From: Clostridiales bacterium
GTDB lineage: Bacteria > Bacillota > Clostridia > Oscillospirales > Acutalibacteraceae
Direction of reading: 5' to 3'
Length of the DNA stretch: 64,000 bases
Assembly: GCA_021199275.1 (NCBI GenBank)
Contig: JAJQIJ010000013.1
Span: 16,913-80,912, forward strand
Under the pieces are notes generated by a model, which did no database searches, was not told the origin of the DNA, and saw only the letters and a list, made by a program, of their open reading frames with translations. The translations under genes and the position numbers were made by a program. Positions 9,393 to 21,437 of the stretch are shown here, one piece after another (the stretch's first letter is position 1; every line of letters begins with the position of its first letter).

Positions 9393-9857
9393 CTATTCGG
9401 CCGAAGCGTCAGCTGTGCTGTCATCTTGCGCGTCTTCTTCGTCTGCATCTTCATATGTGTCAGTCGGTGCTTCGGTTGTGGGCACTTCATGCACATCTTC
9501 AAATTCGGTGTATTCGCCCGTTTCTTCGTCATATGCCAAAATCGTTTCGCCGTCATAACTTACATAAAATATGGCGTGAATGTCCAAGTCAACACTGCCG
9601 TCCTCTTCAGGCTCCGAAACAATGGCTATGGCAATTTTATAATAGCTTTCGCCGTCTACTTCCTGGTCGCTGCTGGAAAGCACGCTGTAATCGTCAAGCT
9701 CGCCGTCAACGCCAAGCTCTTCGGCAGTATAGGTTTTTATAAGATTAACCGCGTCAGACGCAGTTATTTCAGTGTCTTGTGCAGATGAACATGCCGCAAA
9801 CACAGCCACCAGCATAAAAGCGCCGGCTAAAATTGCAAAAGCACGCTTTAATTTCAT
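9393..9857 (-). CDS. Hypothetical secreted lipoprotein
   Basis: Signal peptide plus lipobox-like AVFAACSS; acidic C-terminus. Confidence 0.6.
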   Translation of the reverse strand: MKLKRAFAILAGAFMLVAVFAACSSAQDTEITASDAVNLIKTYTAEELGVDGELDDYSVLSSSDQEVDGESYYKIAIAIVSEPEEDGSVDLDIHAIFYVSYDGETILAYDEETGEYTEFEDVHEVPTTEAPTDTYEDADEEDAQDDSTADASAE

Positions 9858-9923
9858 AATTATTCCCCCTGATATCGGTTTTGCTTGAAGCAAGGCTTCA
9901 AAGTAATTACATTATATAATCTT

Positions 9924-10364
9924 TTACAGCATTTCGTCAAGCAATTTATCAATTTTGCTTTCGCCGAATATTTTTATGCCGTTTTCCCACAGCAGCGCCG
10001 CCGCAACCCCGTTGCCGTCTGCCAGAGTGCGGCTGAATGTGCCGTCATATATTTTGCCAAACCCGCATGAAGGGCTTTTTTCTTTTAAAACGGCGCAGCA
10101 GGCATTGCATTCCTGCGCTATGTAAAGCGTTTTTTCGGCGCCCGACTTATATTCGGCGGTAAAATCTGCGCCGTTTTCCGCCACCACTCTGCCGTTTTTA
10201 ATTTCACACGGCATACGCGGCACCGGCAGCGCGCCGAACAGTTCCGGGCACACCGGCACAAGTTCAAAAGCTTCGCCAAGCTTCACTGCCGAGGCGTTAT
10301 AATTATCTGTTGAGTCATATTTGCATTTTTCACCCAGCAGGCAGGCTGAAATAATTATTTTCAT
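9924..10364 (-). CDS. DUF523 family protein
   Basis: ISACLLGEKCKYD, VPVCPELFGALPVPR, EKSPSCGFGKIYDGTFS. Confidence 0.88.
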   Translation of the reverse strand: MKIIISACLLGEKCKYDSTDNYNASAVKLGEAFELVPVCPELFGALPVPRMPCEIKNGRVVAENGADFTAEYKSGAEKTLYIAQECNACCAVLKEKSPSCGFGKIYDGTFSRTLADGNGVAAALLWENGIKIFGESKIDKLLDEML

Positions 10365-10369
10365 GCCTG

Positions 10370-11200
10370 TCACCCCTGCTTTTCATTTAATATGTATTTG
10401 TTCACCGCCGCTGCAATTCCGTTTTCAACATTTGAAAGCGTTTCATATTTTGCGGCGCTCTTGCAGCTTTGGCACGCATTTTGCATTGCAAACGACCAGC
10501 CGGCAAAAGTCAGCATTGAAATGTCGTTTTCCGAATCGCCGAAAGCCATGGCTTCACTTTGGCAAATGCCCGCTGCGGCGCACAGCCTGCCCAGCGCTTT
10601 GCCCTTATTTGCGTTTGCATGGGTTATTTCAATGCTGTCCGCAGCCGGGCTGCTGACGTCAATGTCGTCAAACCCGTTTAAATAATCGGCAAATATGCCG
10701 GCATATTTTTTTGCATATGAAAATATATTTATTTTTTCAACACCGCCGTCTGCACAGCCGCGCACGCTGTCGTGCAGCTGCATGGCGTGCATATAAGCTT
10801 CAAGAAATTCCTGCGGCAGGTCCATATTGTTGTAATATTTTATAACATCATTTTTGGCGTGCGGGCACCCGCCTTTATAGATGTCGTAAAACACCGGGTA
10901 TTGTTCAATAAAATCTATGATTTCACCGGCCGTTTCATTTGCAATGTTTTTTGAATATAACACACTGCCGCCGCGCCTGTCATAAACACAAGCGCCGTTT
11001 GAATAAATTACATAGTCAATAAAAGGCGCCTGGTCTGTAACATTTTTGGTAATTGCCAGAGTTCTGCCGGTGGCTATGGCAATTTTTATGCCCATATTAT
11101 GCGCCGCAAGCAGCGCCGCTTTTGTTTTTTCACTTATTGTCATGTGGTCCCCTGACATAAGAGTTCCGTCAAGGTCTGCAACTATAATTTTTATTGCCAT
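10370..11200 (-). CDS. Cof-type HAD-IIB family hydrolase
   Basis: IIVADLDGTLMSGD, IAIATGRT, GKALGRLC, AFGDSENDISML. Confidence 0.9.
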   Translation of the reverse strand: MAIKIIVADLDGTLMSGDHMTISEKTKAALLAAHNMGIKIAIATGRTLAITKNVTDQAPFIDYVIYSNGACVYDRRGGSVLYSKNIANETAGEIIDFIEQYPVFYDIYKGGCPHAKNDVIKYYNNMDLPQEFLEAYMHAMQLHDSVRGCADGGVEKINIFSYAKKYAGIFADYLNGFDDIDVSSPAADSIEITHANANKGKALGRLCAAAGICQSEAMAFGDSENDISMLTFAGWSFAMQNACQSCKSAAKYETLSNVENGIAAAVNKYILNEKQG

Positions 11201-11298
11201 AAACACCAAATCCATAAAAACGCATTTTAAAATATGATAACACAAGCTTATTAAAAATGCAACTGAGACGGCGCCGTTCCCCCCCTAAGTACTTTTTG

Positions 11299-11327
11299 TT
11301 GACTTTTAGTTTTCATAATAATATTAT
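11299..11327 (+). promoter_or_regulatory. Sigma-A-type promoter
   Basis: TTGACT-17-TATTAT upstream of the ORF at 11352. Confidence 0.6.
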
Positions 11328-11351
11328 TAAAGGCAGAAAGGGGCGTCTGCT

Positions 11352-11870
11352 ATGAAAAAAATATATAAAATAAAGAAAAAGCTAACTATTTCAAAGCCTG
11401 TTTTAAGCTCTGCGCCTGAAACATCAAAAAAAGAGACGCAGGCAAATACGCAGGAAATATTTAAAGCAATGGAAATTTACATTCAGGAATATATTCACAG
11501 AGACAAATGCTTGTGGAAACAAAGTTTTACTTTTTATTACGCAACATTGATTGTGATTTTTGCACCTTATTTTACTAACCTATTTAACATGCCTGAACAG
11601 TTTCTAAACAAAATGTGGCTGTTCCCGGCCGCAGGCGTTGTTATGGCGTTAATATTTTTATTTCGGGCATTTTCGCTTGGAAAAAGATTTCAGGCAATAA
11701 GCTTTACATATGATAAACTTATAAAAAGCCTGCCGAAGCAATTGCAGCGTGAATCAATAGAAAACAAATTTTCCGGCAAAACAAGAAAAATTAAAATATA
11801 TTTGTTGCCGTTTTTAATGTTTTTGTCTCTTTTCATTTTAAGCATTGTTATGCTTTGTTTTGTTCAATAA
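11352..11870 (+). CDS. Hypothetical two-TM membrane protein
   Basis: HRDKCLWKQSFTFYYATLIVIFAPYF + second TM hairpin; good promoter; visibly AT-rich. Confidence 0.7.
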   Translation: MKKIYKIKKKLTISKPVLSSAPETSKKETQANTQEIFKAMEIYIQEYIHRDKCLWKQSFTFYYATLIVIFAPYFTNLFNMPEQFLNKMWLFPAAGVVMALIFLFRAFSLGKRFQAISFTYDKLIKSLPKQLQRESIENKFSGKTRKIKIYLLPFLMFLSLFILSIVMLCFVQ

Positions 11871-11887
11871 AGGCAAGCCCTTATTGA
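11863..11887. repeat. Short inverted repeat TTCAATAA...TTATTGA
   Basis: ttcaataaaggcaagcccttattga; shares end motif with the 134-bp repeats; contains the stop codon of the upstream ORF. Confidence 0.6.
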
Positions 11888-11913
11888 GCTTAAAATTGCT
11901 GAAAGCTAAAAGA

Positions 11914-11947
11914 AAAAAACGGCAAAAGATAATCTTCTGCCGTTTTA
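11914..11947. terminator. Bidirectional terminator between the two-TM gene and atpC
   Basis: AAAAACGGCA-loop-TGCCGTTTT hairpin. Confidence 0.7.
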
Positions 11948-12012
11948 ATATTTAAAATTCTAATGCAGCTTTTGGGCGGGGCATGATTTTGCGCAAAACG
12001 CCGCAGGGCAAG

Positions 12013-12426
12013 TCAAATTTTATGGCGGTTTTTAACTTTCAGCCTTTCCATGGCTCTGGCCAAATTGGCTTTTGAAATATTATATTCAATTGAACTGGTG
12101 TGCTGCCTTAGCTCTTCCTCGGCTCTTTCTTTGGCTTCGTTTGCACGGCGTTCGTCAATTTCATCAGGCAGCTCTGCCGACACGCACACAATAACGGCTT
12201 CATTGTCAAGAAATTCCAAAATGCCGTTGCCCACAAATGCGTTTATCTGCCGGCCGCTTTCATCTGTAATTTTCATTTCGCCCACGTCAATAGGCAAAAC
12301 CGTGTTTTCGTGCTTTGCAAGAAATGCAATGCTGCCCGAATCAACATAAGGCACAATAAGATTTTGGCATTTTCCGTCAAAAAACACCTTATTGGCAGCC
12401 ACTATTTTCAGATTGAAAAGTTCCAT
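12013..12426 (-). CDS. atpC: ATP synthase F1 epsilon subunit
   Basis: Position in atp operon; beta-sandwich + helical C-terminus (ERRANEAKERAEEEL). Confidence 0.93.
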   Translation of the reverse strand: MELFNLKIVAANKVFFDGKCQNLIVPYVDSGSIAFLAKHENTVLPIDVGEMKITDESGRQINAFVGNGILEFLDNEAVIVCVSAELPDEIDERRANEAKERAEEELRQHTSSIEYNISKANLARAMERLKVKNRHKI

Positions 12427-13833
<1,407 letters not shown>

Positions 13834-13891
13834 TTATTTTTATTGCCTGTGCAATATGAAAGAAAATAATATCTTGAATTCTGCCAAAAGG

Positions 13892-14779
13892 TCAGCTTTC
13901 AGTTTCGTTTTTCTGCGCGCGCACGCCGGCGATTACCTCTGTTATTTCCTGTGTAATTGCCGCCTGCCTTGCACGGTTATACTGCACGCTTAGCTGCTTT
14001 AACATGCCGCTTGCTGAATTTGTGGCGGTCTGCATTGCAAGCATTCTTGAATTGTGTTCGCTGCAATATGATTCTATCAGCGCGCCGTAAATGAAACCCG
14101 CCACATAGCTTGGCACTATCATGTCAAAAACAGTTTGCGCGTCAGGCAAAAATTCAGGCCTTTCATAATAGCCGTTTGCGTCGCGTATCTTTATTTTTTC
14201 ACGCCTGAGCGGCAAAATTTTATTAATTACCGGTTCAACGGTAAGCGAGTTTACCGTTTTTGTGTAAACTATATAAATTTTGTCAAGCTTTTCTTCAACA
14301 AACAAATCAACAAGCTTCTGCGCAATATGCCTGGCCCTGTTCATAGTCGGGTTTTGGGCGGTATATTTAAAATTAATGTCAACAGGAATTTTTTTTCTTT
14401 CAAAATAATGCCTGCCCACCTGGCCCACAACAAAAAGCATATTGTCGTCATTTTCAAGCACGTTCTGTTCGGCCAGCTTTATAATGTTGTGGTTATAGGC
14501 GCCGGCAAGCCCCTTGTCTGCCGTGATTACAAGATAGCCTGCCCTTTCCTTGCCGGCCGGCGAATTACGCACGTTAAAATATTTGTTGCCCACTTCGGGG
14601 GCGACATTTAAAATTTTCGCCATGGAATCTTGAATCATGTAAAAATAAGGCTCTGTGTCGTGCACTTCCCTTTTAGCCTTTTGCAGCTTTGAAGAGGACA
14701 CCATGTACATTGCGTTTGTAATTTTCATGGTGTCTTTTACAGATTTAATTCTGCTTTGAATTTCACGCGTATTTTCCAT
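13892..14779 (-). CDS. atpG: ATP synthase F1 gamma subunit
   Basis: [32 protein letters not shown]-terminal [16 protein letters not shown]. Confidence 0.97.
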   Translation of the reverse strand: MENTREIQSRIKSVKDTMKITNAMYMVSSSKLQKAKREVHDTEPYFYMIQDSMAKILNVAPEVGNKYFNVRNSPAGKERAGYLVITADKGLAGAYNHNIIKLAEQNVLENDDNMLFVVGQVGRHYFERKKIPVDINFKYTAQNPTMNRARHIAQKLVDLFVEEKLDKIYIVYTKTVNSLTVEPVINKILPLRREKIKIRDANGYYERPEFLPDAQTVFDMIVPSYVAGFIYGALIESYCSEHNSRMLAMQTATNSASGMLKQLSVQYNRARQAAITQEITEVIAGVRAQKNETES

Positions 14780-16784
14780 TGTTCGCCTTTTTAAATTCGT
14801 TTATTGTGTTGACTATATTTTCCCTGAGCTCGTCTGTAAGCACCTTTTTGCTTTGAATTTCAGATGTGATTTCAAAATGCACATTGTCAAAATAAGCAAG
14901 TAAATCACCCTGAAATTCTTTCAGCCGGTGCAGCGGTATGTCTGAAAAGCACCTTGTTGTTGCGCCAACCAGTGTGATTATCTGCCCGGCAAGCGACATG
15001 GGGCGTGCCATAGGCTGCTTTAAAAGTTCCATAAGTGTGCGCCCATAGCTGAGATTTGCCTTGGTGTCATCGTCAAGGTCTGACGAAAACTGGGTAAATA
15101 CTTCCATTTCACGAAACTGCGCCAAATCAACCCTTAGCGAGCCTGCGGCTTTTTTCATTGCCTTTGTCTGCGCCGCGCCGCCGACACGCGACACGGAAAG
15201 CCCAACATTTACCGCCGGGCGCTGGCCGCTGAAAAACAAATCGCTTTCAAGGAAAATCTGCCCGTCCGTTATGGAAATTACATTTGTGGGAATATATGCC
15301 GAAACATCGCCGGCCTGGGTTTCTATTATTGGCAGCGCGGTAAGCGAGCCGCCGCCGAGCTCGTCTGAAAGGCAGCTTGAACGTTCAAGCAGCCTTGAGT
15401 GTAAATAAAACACGTCTCCGGGGTATGCTTCGCGCCCGGGTGAACGCTCCAGCAGCAAAGACAGCGCGCGGTAAGCCACGGCATGCTTGCTCAAATCGTC
15501 ATAAACAATAAGGCAGTCCATGCCCTTGTGCATAAAATATTCCGCAATGGAAGTCGCGGCATACGGTGAAATATATTGAAGAGACGCCAGGTCTGACGCG
15601 GTTGAACACACAACAACAGTATAGTCCATAGCGCCGTGCTTTTTAAGCTTTGCAACAAGATTTGAAACAGTTGACGCCTTTTGACCTATGGCATTGTAAA
15701 TGCAAACGCAGTTTTTGCCCTTTTGGTTAATTATTGCGTCAACGGCAATGGCTGTTTTGCCCGTTTGGCGGTCGCCAATAATGAGCTCCCTTTGGCCGCG
15801 GCCTATAGGAAACATTGAATCAATGGTAAGTATGCCTGTTTCAAGCGGCTCGCTCACCGGCTTTCTGTCAATAATAGCGGGGGCGCTTTCTTCAATAAAA
15901 CGGTAGCCCTTGGCATGAATTTCACCCTTGCCGTCTATGGGCTCGCCCAGGGCGTTTACCACCCTGCCTATAAATTCCTCGCCCACGGGCACGCCTGCCC
16001 TTTTATGCGTTCTTTTTACATGCGTGCCTTCGTGGATTCCCCTGTCTTCGCCAAAAAGAATACAGCCCACAAAATGCTCTTTTATGTCTTGCACCATGCC
16101 CTTTACGCCGTTTTCAAAAATGACTATTTCGCCGTACATTGCGTTGTCAAGCCCATGTATTTTTGCAATAGAATCGCCAACGCTTATAACGCTGCCGACC
16201 TCTTCGCTTGCCGTTTCAAATTCATAGTCTTTAATTTCCGCTTTTAAAACAGAAATTATGTCTGCGCTTTCTGTTACGTGCTTTGCATGTTCGGTGACAG
16301 TGGTTTTAATTTCGCTGATTTTGCTTTTTAGGCTTCTGTCATAAACGGTGTTGCCTATTTTAATTATAAAGCCGCCTATCAGGCTTTCGTCTTTTATTAC
16401 GCTGACATCAGCTTCGTCCGCCCCCGTTTTGGTGCAAACGAATTGTTTGATTTTTTTAAGCTGTTCTAAGCTCGGCGGTGTTACGCAAATAACCTGCGCC
16501 CTTGCAACATGGCTTATTTTGTCAAGCTCTGTTTTATAGAGCTCTGCCACGTCATCAAATTTTTCAATGTCCTCTTCAGTTGCCAGATTAAAAACAAATT
16601 CCCTTACCGGCAGCGGAAAAAGGTCTTCTATAACATCTTTTTTCTCTTTTTCAGGCACTGTGGGGCTGTCAAGTATTTTTACCAGCTCGGCTGACTCAAG
16701 AAGCTCATGAGTTTTTTCTAAATCTGAAATGCCCGCCCTTGACGAAAGCAGCAACCCCGCATAATATTTAATACTACGACTCAT
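14763..16784 (-). CDS. atpHA: Fused ATP synthase F1 delta-alpha subunit (673 aa)
   Basis: Residues ~1-165 OSCP/delta-like ([11 protein letters not shown]..., [26 protein letters not shown]), then full alpha ([50 protein letters not shown]). One uninterrupted frame. Confidence 0.95.
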   Translation of the reverse strand: MSRSIKYYAGLLLSSRAGISDLEKTHELLESAELVKILDSPTVPEKEKKDVIEDLFPLPVREFVFNLATEEDIEKFDDVAELYKTELDKISHVARAQVICVTPPSLEQLKKIKQFVCTKTGADEADVSVIKDESLIGGFIIKIGNTVYDRSLKSKISEIKTTVTEHAKHVTESADIISVLKAEIKDYEFETASEEVGSVISVGDSIAKIHGLDNAMYGEIVIFENGVKGMVQDIKEHFVGCILFGEDRGIHEGTHVKRTHKRAGVPVGEEFIGRVVNALGEPIDGKGEIHAKGYRFIEESAPAIIDRKPVSEPLETGILTIDSMFPIGRGQRELIIGDRQTGKTAIAVDAIINQKGKNCVCIYNAIGQKASTVSNLVAKLKKHGAMDYTVVVCSTASDLASLQYISPYAATSIAEYFMHKGMDCLIVYDDLSKHAVAYRALSLLLERSPGREAYPGDVFYLHSRLLERSSCLSDELGGGSLTALPIIETQAGDVSAYIPTNVISITDGQIFLESDLFFSGQRPAVNVGLSVSRVGGAAQTKAMKKAAGSLRVDLAQFREMEVFTQFSSDLDDDTKANLSYGRTLMELLKQPMARPMSLAGQIITLVGATTRCFSDIPLHRLKEFQGDLLAYFDNVHFEITSEIQSKKVLTDELRENIVNTINEFKKANNGKYA

Positions 16785-17265
16785 TTATATCACTGCCCTC
16801 GTTCAAAAATTCGTCAAACAAATCGCTGTCTGACTTAACGCTGACGCTTTGCCCGACAACCTTTTCGGCAGCTTCAATAGCAAGGCTTGCAATGCTTTCC
16901 CTTGCCGCGCGAATCTGCTTTTCGCTTTCAAGCTGCGCCTGCTTTTCGGCGGCTGCTTTCATTTCGGCTGCGTCTTCATTAGCCCTGTCTATTATTCGGC
17001 CGTATTCCTCTTTGGCTGTCTGGCGCGCTTTGTCTATAATTTCGCGCGCGTCGCCCTCAGCATTTTCAAGCTTGCTTTCATACTGCTCTTTAAGGCCTTC
17101 GGCCTGTTGCATGGCGTCTCCGGCGTCTTTTATGTTTTTGTCAATCATTTCCTTGCGCTTGTCCATTGCTCTGGTTATGGGGCCAAATAAAAACTTTTTC
17201 ATAAGCAGATAGAAAATTACAAGGTTTATAAGCGTAAAAAGAATATTCCAGTCAAATTTTAACAC
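16774..17265 (-). CDS. atpF: ATP synthase Fo b subunit
   Basis: Single N-terminal TM then long charged helix; operon context. Confidence 0.95.
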   Translation of the reverse strand: MLKFDWNILFTLINLVIFYLLMKKFLFGPITRAMDKRKEMIDKNIKDAGDAMQQAEGLKEQYESKLENAEGDAREIIDKARQTAKEEYGRIIDRANEDAAEMKAAAEKQAQLESEKQIRAARESIASLAIEAAEKVVGQSVSVKSDSDLFDEFLNEGSDINES

Positions 17266-17301
17266 TCAATTAATCCTTCTTTCTCCATAACAATGGGGAT
17301 T

Positions 17302-17529
<228 letters not shown>

Positions 17530-17553
17530 TTATTTATGGGCAATGCCCTTTAT

Positions 17554-18264
17554 TTATTCAACAGCCTCTTGTATATAAAGAGATGTCAAAAATACAAAAA
17601 TATATGCCTGCAAAAACCCGTCAAACAAGTCAAAGTAAAAGCTAAAAGCAAGCGACACCCCGACTTTAAACACGGAAATGCATTTAATGAGCTCCATTAT
17701 TATGAAAGCGCCGATTACATTACCGAAAAGACGCATGCAAAGAGACAGCGGCTTTATAATAATTTCAAGTACATTTATCGGCAGCATAACCGCAGAGGGC
17801 TTTGCAAATGATTTAAGATAGCCCCCAACGCGTTTTTTCCTTATGCCCGCCACCTGCACAAGCACTATGCTGGTGAGCGCCATTGCCGCAGTTACCTGCA
17901 GGCTTTTTGTGGGCGGCTTAAAGCCGAACAGGCCCACCATGTTTGACGCGCCGATAAAAATGGCGGTGCTCATAAGCCACGGAATATATGCGTCGCCGTC
18001 TTTGCCCATAATTCCGTGGAAAAATTTCTGCATTTTTTCAACACAGGTTTCCAGCAGCAGCTGCCGGCGGCTGATTTTGCCCTCTACTTTCAAATTTCTT
18101 GTCAAAATAATTGCAAAAAGAGTAATTACCGCCATGATAATCCAGGAAACAACCGTAGATTCGTCAATGCTGATATTGGTGTTTGGAATTGTAAAAACAG
18201 TTTCTATTTCTATTTGTTCAATAAGCTCTTCCTTTATGCTTAAAGTTATAGGCTCAACAATCAT
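17554..18264 (-). CDS. atpB: ATP synthase Fo a subunit
   Basis: PLSLCMRLFGNVIGAFIIM with the conserved stator Arg; multiple TMs. Confidence 0.95.
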   Translation of the reverse strand: MIVEPITLSIKEELIEQIEIETVFTIPNTNISIDESTVVSWIIMAVITLFAIILTRNLKVEGKISRRQLLLETCVEKMQKFFHGIMGKDGDAYIPWLMSTAIFIGASNMVGLFGFKPPTKSLQVTAAMALTSIVLVQVAGIRKKRVGGYLKSFAKPSAVMLPINVLEIIIKPLSLCMRLFGNVIGAFIIMELIKCISVFKVGVSLAFSFYFDLFDGFLQAYIFVFLTSLYIQEAVE

Positions 18265-18395
18265 ATAATCACCACCAAAAACACAAAATCACCGCGCGCT
18301 TTAATAAAGTGTAAGCCACCGCGCTTAGCCGGCGGCACCGCGCAGGTAAAAAAGCGCTGCCAGGCGCCTTACAGGGCGTGGAACATCTTTATTTA

Positions 18396-18424
18396 GTTAT
18401 ACCATAAAACGCTTCATTTTGCAA
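18396..18424 (-). promoter_or_regulatory. Putative atp operon promoter
   Basis: TTGCAA-17-TATAAC upstream of atpB. Confidence 0.5.
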
Positions 18425-18621
18425 TGTATATATTACCAATAATTACATTAATTTAAAAGTAACAAAATAGACAGAGCGTTTGCAAGCCCGGCATGCCGGC
18501 ATATAAAAAAAGCGCATGTCCCGATTTGGACTTACGCTTTTTCTGCCGCACAACTATTGTATTTTAGCACCCGCTTTTAATTTTGTCAAGAATTTTTCAA
18601 CGCTTAAAAATAAAAAAAGTA

Positions 18622-18650
18622 TTGCCATGCGGGCATTTTTGCTCTATAAT
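18622..18650 (+). promoter_or_regulatory. Putative proS promoter
   Basis: TTGCCA-17-TATAAT. Confidence 0.55.
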
Positions 18651-18765
18651 GTTTGACAAGATAATAAAAAAGCGCGCCGAACACACGGGGCTTGATTTTA
18701 AGCAAAATCGCCCGCCGTGCCGGCGCTTAACGAAACGCAAAATTTACGGAAGGGTTTTCAGGGCT

Positions 18766-20208
18766 ATGGCAGACAAGCAAAAGAAAATGGTTGAAAGCAT
18801 TACGTCTATGGACGAAGACTTTGCAAAATGGTATACCGACATATGCAAAAAAGCCGAACTTATTGAATATACAAGCGTAAAAGGCTGCATGGTTATAAGG
18901 CCTTACGGCTATGCTATATGGGAAAATATTCAGCGCATTCTTGACTCTATGTTTAAAGAACTGGGGCATGAAAACGTGTGCATGCCCATGTTTATTCCCG
19001 AAAGCCTGTTGCAAAAGGAAAAAGACCATGTTGAGGGCTTTGCCCCGGAATGCGCATGGGTAACAATGGGCGGCGACGAAAAGCTGGAAGAAAGGCTGTG
19101 CGTGCGCCCGACTTCCGAAACGCTTTTTTGCGAACATTTTAAAAATGTGGTGCATTCTTACCGCGATTTGCCAAAGCTCTATAACCAATGGGTGTCTGTG
19201 GTGCGCTGGGAAAAGACAACGCGCCCGTTTCTGCGTTCACGCGAATTTCTGTGGCAAGAGGGGCACACGCTTCACGCAACTGCACAAGAGGCTGTTGAAG
19301 AAACTGAAAGAATGCTGAACGTTTACGCAGATTTCTGCCGTGATTACCTTGCAATGCCTGTAATAAAGGGGCAAAAAACAGACAGCGATAAATTTGCCGG
19401 CGCAGAGCGCACATATTGCATTGAAGCCCTGATGCATGACGGTAAAGCGCTTCAGGCTGCCACCAGCCATTATTTCGGAGACGGCTTTGCAAGGGCTTTT
19501 GAAATTCAGTTTTCAGACAGGGAAAACAAGCTTTGCTACCCCCACCAGACTTCATGGGGCGCAACAACCAGGTTAATAGGCGCCGTAATAATGACTCATG
19601 GCGACGACAACGGGCTGGTGCTGCCGCCGGCAGTGGCGCCGGTGCAGGTAATGGTGGTGCCTGTTGCGCAGCACAAGGCCGGTGTGCTTGACAGGGCGCA
19701 TGAGCTCACCGCAGAACTTAAAAAAATTTGCCGCGCCAAAATTGACGACTCTGACAATTCGCCGGGCTGGAAATTTGCCGAATACGAAATGAAGGGCGTG
19801 CCCGTAAGGGTTGAAATCGGCCCCAAGGACATAGAAATGAACCAATGCGTTGTGGTAACGCGCCACAACAGGGAAAAATGTGTGGTGCCTCTTGACAAAA
19901 TCAGCGAAATAATTCCCCAAAAGCTTAGCGAAGTGCACGCCGGAATTTACCAAAAAGCCCTTGAAAACATGCAAAGGCGCACCTATTGCTGCAAGAGCAC
20001 AGACGAAATCATAAAAGTGCTTAACGAAAACGGGGACGGTTTTGTAAAGGCCATGTGGTGCGGCAGCGAAGAATGTGAAGACAAGGTAAAGGAAATCACC
20101 GGGGTCGGCTCACGCTGTATTCCGTTTGACGAAGAGGAAATTTCAGAAAAATGCGTTTGCTGCGGCAAGCCGGCAAGGCATATGCTTTACTGGGGCAAGG
20201 CATACTAA
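18766..20208 (+). CDS. proS: Prolyl-tRNA synthetase, archaeal/eukaryotic-like type
   Basis: [54 protein letters not shown]-terminal [18 protein letters not shown]. Start set at 18766. Confidence 0.95.
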   Translation: MADKQKKMVESITSMDEDFAKWYTDICKKAELIEYTSVKGCMVIRPYGYAIWENIQRILDSMFKELGHENVCMPMFIPESLLQKEKDHVEGFAPECAWVTMGGDEKLEERLCVRPTSETLFCEHFKNVVHSYRDLPKLYNQWVSVVRWEKTTRPFLRSREFLWQEGHTLHATAQEAVEETERMLNVYADFCRDYLAMPVIKGQKTDSDKFAGAERTYCIEALMHDGKALQAATSHYFGDGFARAFEIQFSDRENKLCYPHQTSWGATTRLIGAVIMTHGDDNGLVLPPAVAPVQVMVVPVAQHKAGVLDRAHELTAELKKICRAKIDDSDNSPGWKFAEYEMKGVPVRVEIGPKDIEMNQCVVVTRHNREKCVVPLDKISEIIPQKLSEVHAGIYQKALENMQRRTYCCKSTDEIIKVLNENGDGFVKAMWCGSEECEDKVKEITGVGSRCIPFDEEEISEKCVCCGKPARHMLYWGKAY

Positions 20209-20227
20209 AATAAAGGGGTGTAAAATT

Positions 20228-21244
20228 ATGGCAATTTTAGTAACCGGCGGGCTGGGGTATATAGGCTCGCACACGGCGGTGGAACTTATGAGAGCAGGCA
20301 AGGAAATTGTTGTGCTTGACAACCTTTACAACTGCAAAAAAAGCTCTTACAGCAGAATAAAGGCGCTCACCGGCAGGGATTTTCCTTTTTATGAATGCGA
20401 CATAAGAGACCGCAAGGGGCTTGAAGAAATTTTCGCCAAAGAAAAAATTGACTGCGTAATTCATTTCGCAGGGCTAAAAGCTGTGGGTGAAAGCGTGCAA
20501 AAGCCGCTTGAATATTTTGACAATAACGTAAACGGCACTCTTGTTTTGCTTGACGTTATGAAAAGGTGCGGCTGCAAAAAAATTGTGTTTTCATCTTCCG
20601 CCACGGTATACGGCGTTGAAAATAAATCGCCGCTTACGGAAGACATGAAAGTCGGCGGCGTTACAAACCCATATGGCAGAACGAAATATATGATTGAATG
20701 CATTTTGCAGGACTTATATAAGTCTGATAATGAGTGGAGCATATGCCTTTTGCGCTATTTCAACCCAATCGGCGCGCACAAAAGCGGCACCATGGGCGAA
20801 GACCCGAACGGGCTGCCAAACAACCTGATGCCATATATTACGCAGGTTGCAATAGGCAAGCTTGACCACCTTAATGTATACGGCAATGATTACGACACGC
20901 CTGACGGCACCGGAGTGCGCGACTATATTCATGTTGTTGACCTGGCACTGGGCCATGTAAAGGCAGTTGAAAAGGCGGCAGACGAAAGCGGGCTGTTTAT
21001 ATATAATCTCGGCACCGGAAAGGGCTACAGTGTGCTGGACGTTGTAAACGCATTTGAAAAAGCGTCAGGCGTAAAGATTAAATATGAAATATGCCCACGC
21101 CGCGCGGGCGACCTGGACACATGCTATTCTGACCCCTCTAAGGCCCGGCGCGAGCTTGGCTGGCAGGCAGAGCGCGGCATAGTTGAAATGTGCGAAGATT
21201 CCTGGCGCTGGCAGAGCAATAACCCCAACGGGTACCCTGACTAA
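20228..21244 (+). CDS. galE: UDP-glucose 4-epimerase
   Basis: MAILVTGGLGYIGSHTAVEL, SSSATVYG, NPYGRTKYMIE, YFNPIGAH. Confidence 0.96.
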   Translation: MAILVTGGLGYIGSHTAVELMRAGKEIVVLDNLYNCKKSSYSRIKALTGRDFPFYECDIRDRKGLEEIFAKEKIDCVIHFAGLKAVGESVQKPLEYFDNNVNGTLVLLDVMKRCGCKKIVFSSSATVYGVENKSPLTEDMKVGGVTNPYGRTKYMIECILQDLYKSDNEWSICLLRYFNPIGAHKSGTMGEDPNGLPNNLMPYITQVAIGKLDHLNVYGNDYDTPDGTGVRDYIHVVDLALGHVKAVEKAADESGLFIYNLGTGKGYSVLDVVNAFEKASGVKIKYEICPRRAGDLDTCYSDPSKARRELGWQAERGIVEMCEDSWRWQSNNPNGYPD

Positions 21245-21278
21245 AAAATTAAACACCCGAAAAGGGCGAAAAGCCAAA

Positions 21279-21308
21279 ACCGCCGTGCAAATGCACGGCG
21301 GTTTTTTT
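21279..21308 (+). terminator. Intrinsic terminator after galE
   Basis: AACCGCCGTGCAaatGCACGGCGGTTTTTTT. Confidence 0.92.
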
Positions 21309-21310
21309 AT

Positions 21311-21437
21311 TTAATAAGGGCTTGAGAGTTATTCAACTTGGGCGACAGCCGCTGCCGCCGCCCCCCGGCGGGAAATTGTGCTGCTGCTGCCGACAAAACC
21401 AAGCGGCTAAAGCATACTATAGAAACCGGGGGCAGCT
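21311..21437 (-). repeat. Copy R2 (diverged) of the interspersed repeat
   Basis: ttaataagggcttgagagttattcaacttgggcgacagccgctgccgcc matches the distal half of R1/R3; the gene-proximal half is diverged. Outer boundary uncertain. Confidence 0.65.

Noticed and set aside
14763-16784. Fusion of atpH and atpA as a sequencing frameshift artefact
   Set aside because: A single indel would not usually remove both a stop and every in-frame start at the junction; the delta C-terminus and alpha N-terminus read through cleanly. Read-level confirmation is still advised.
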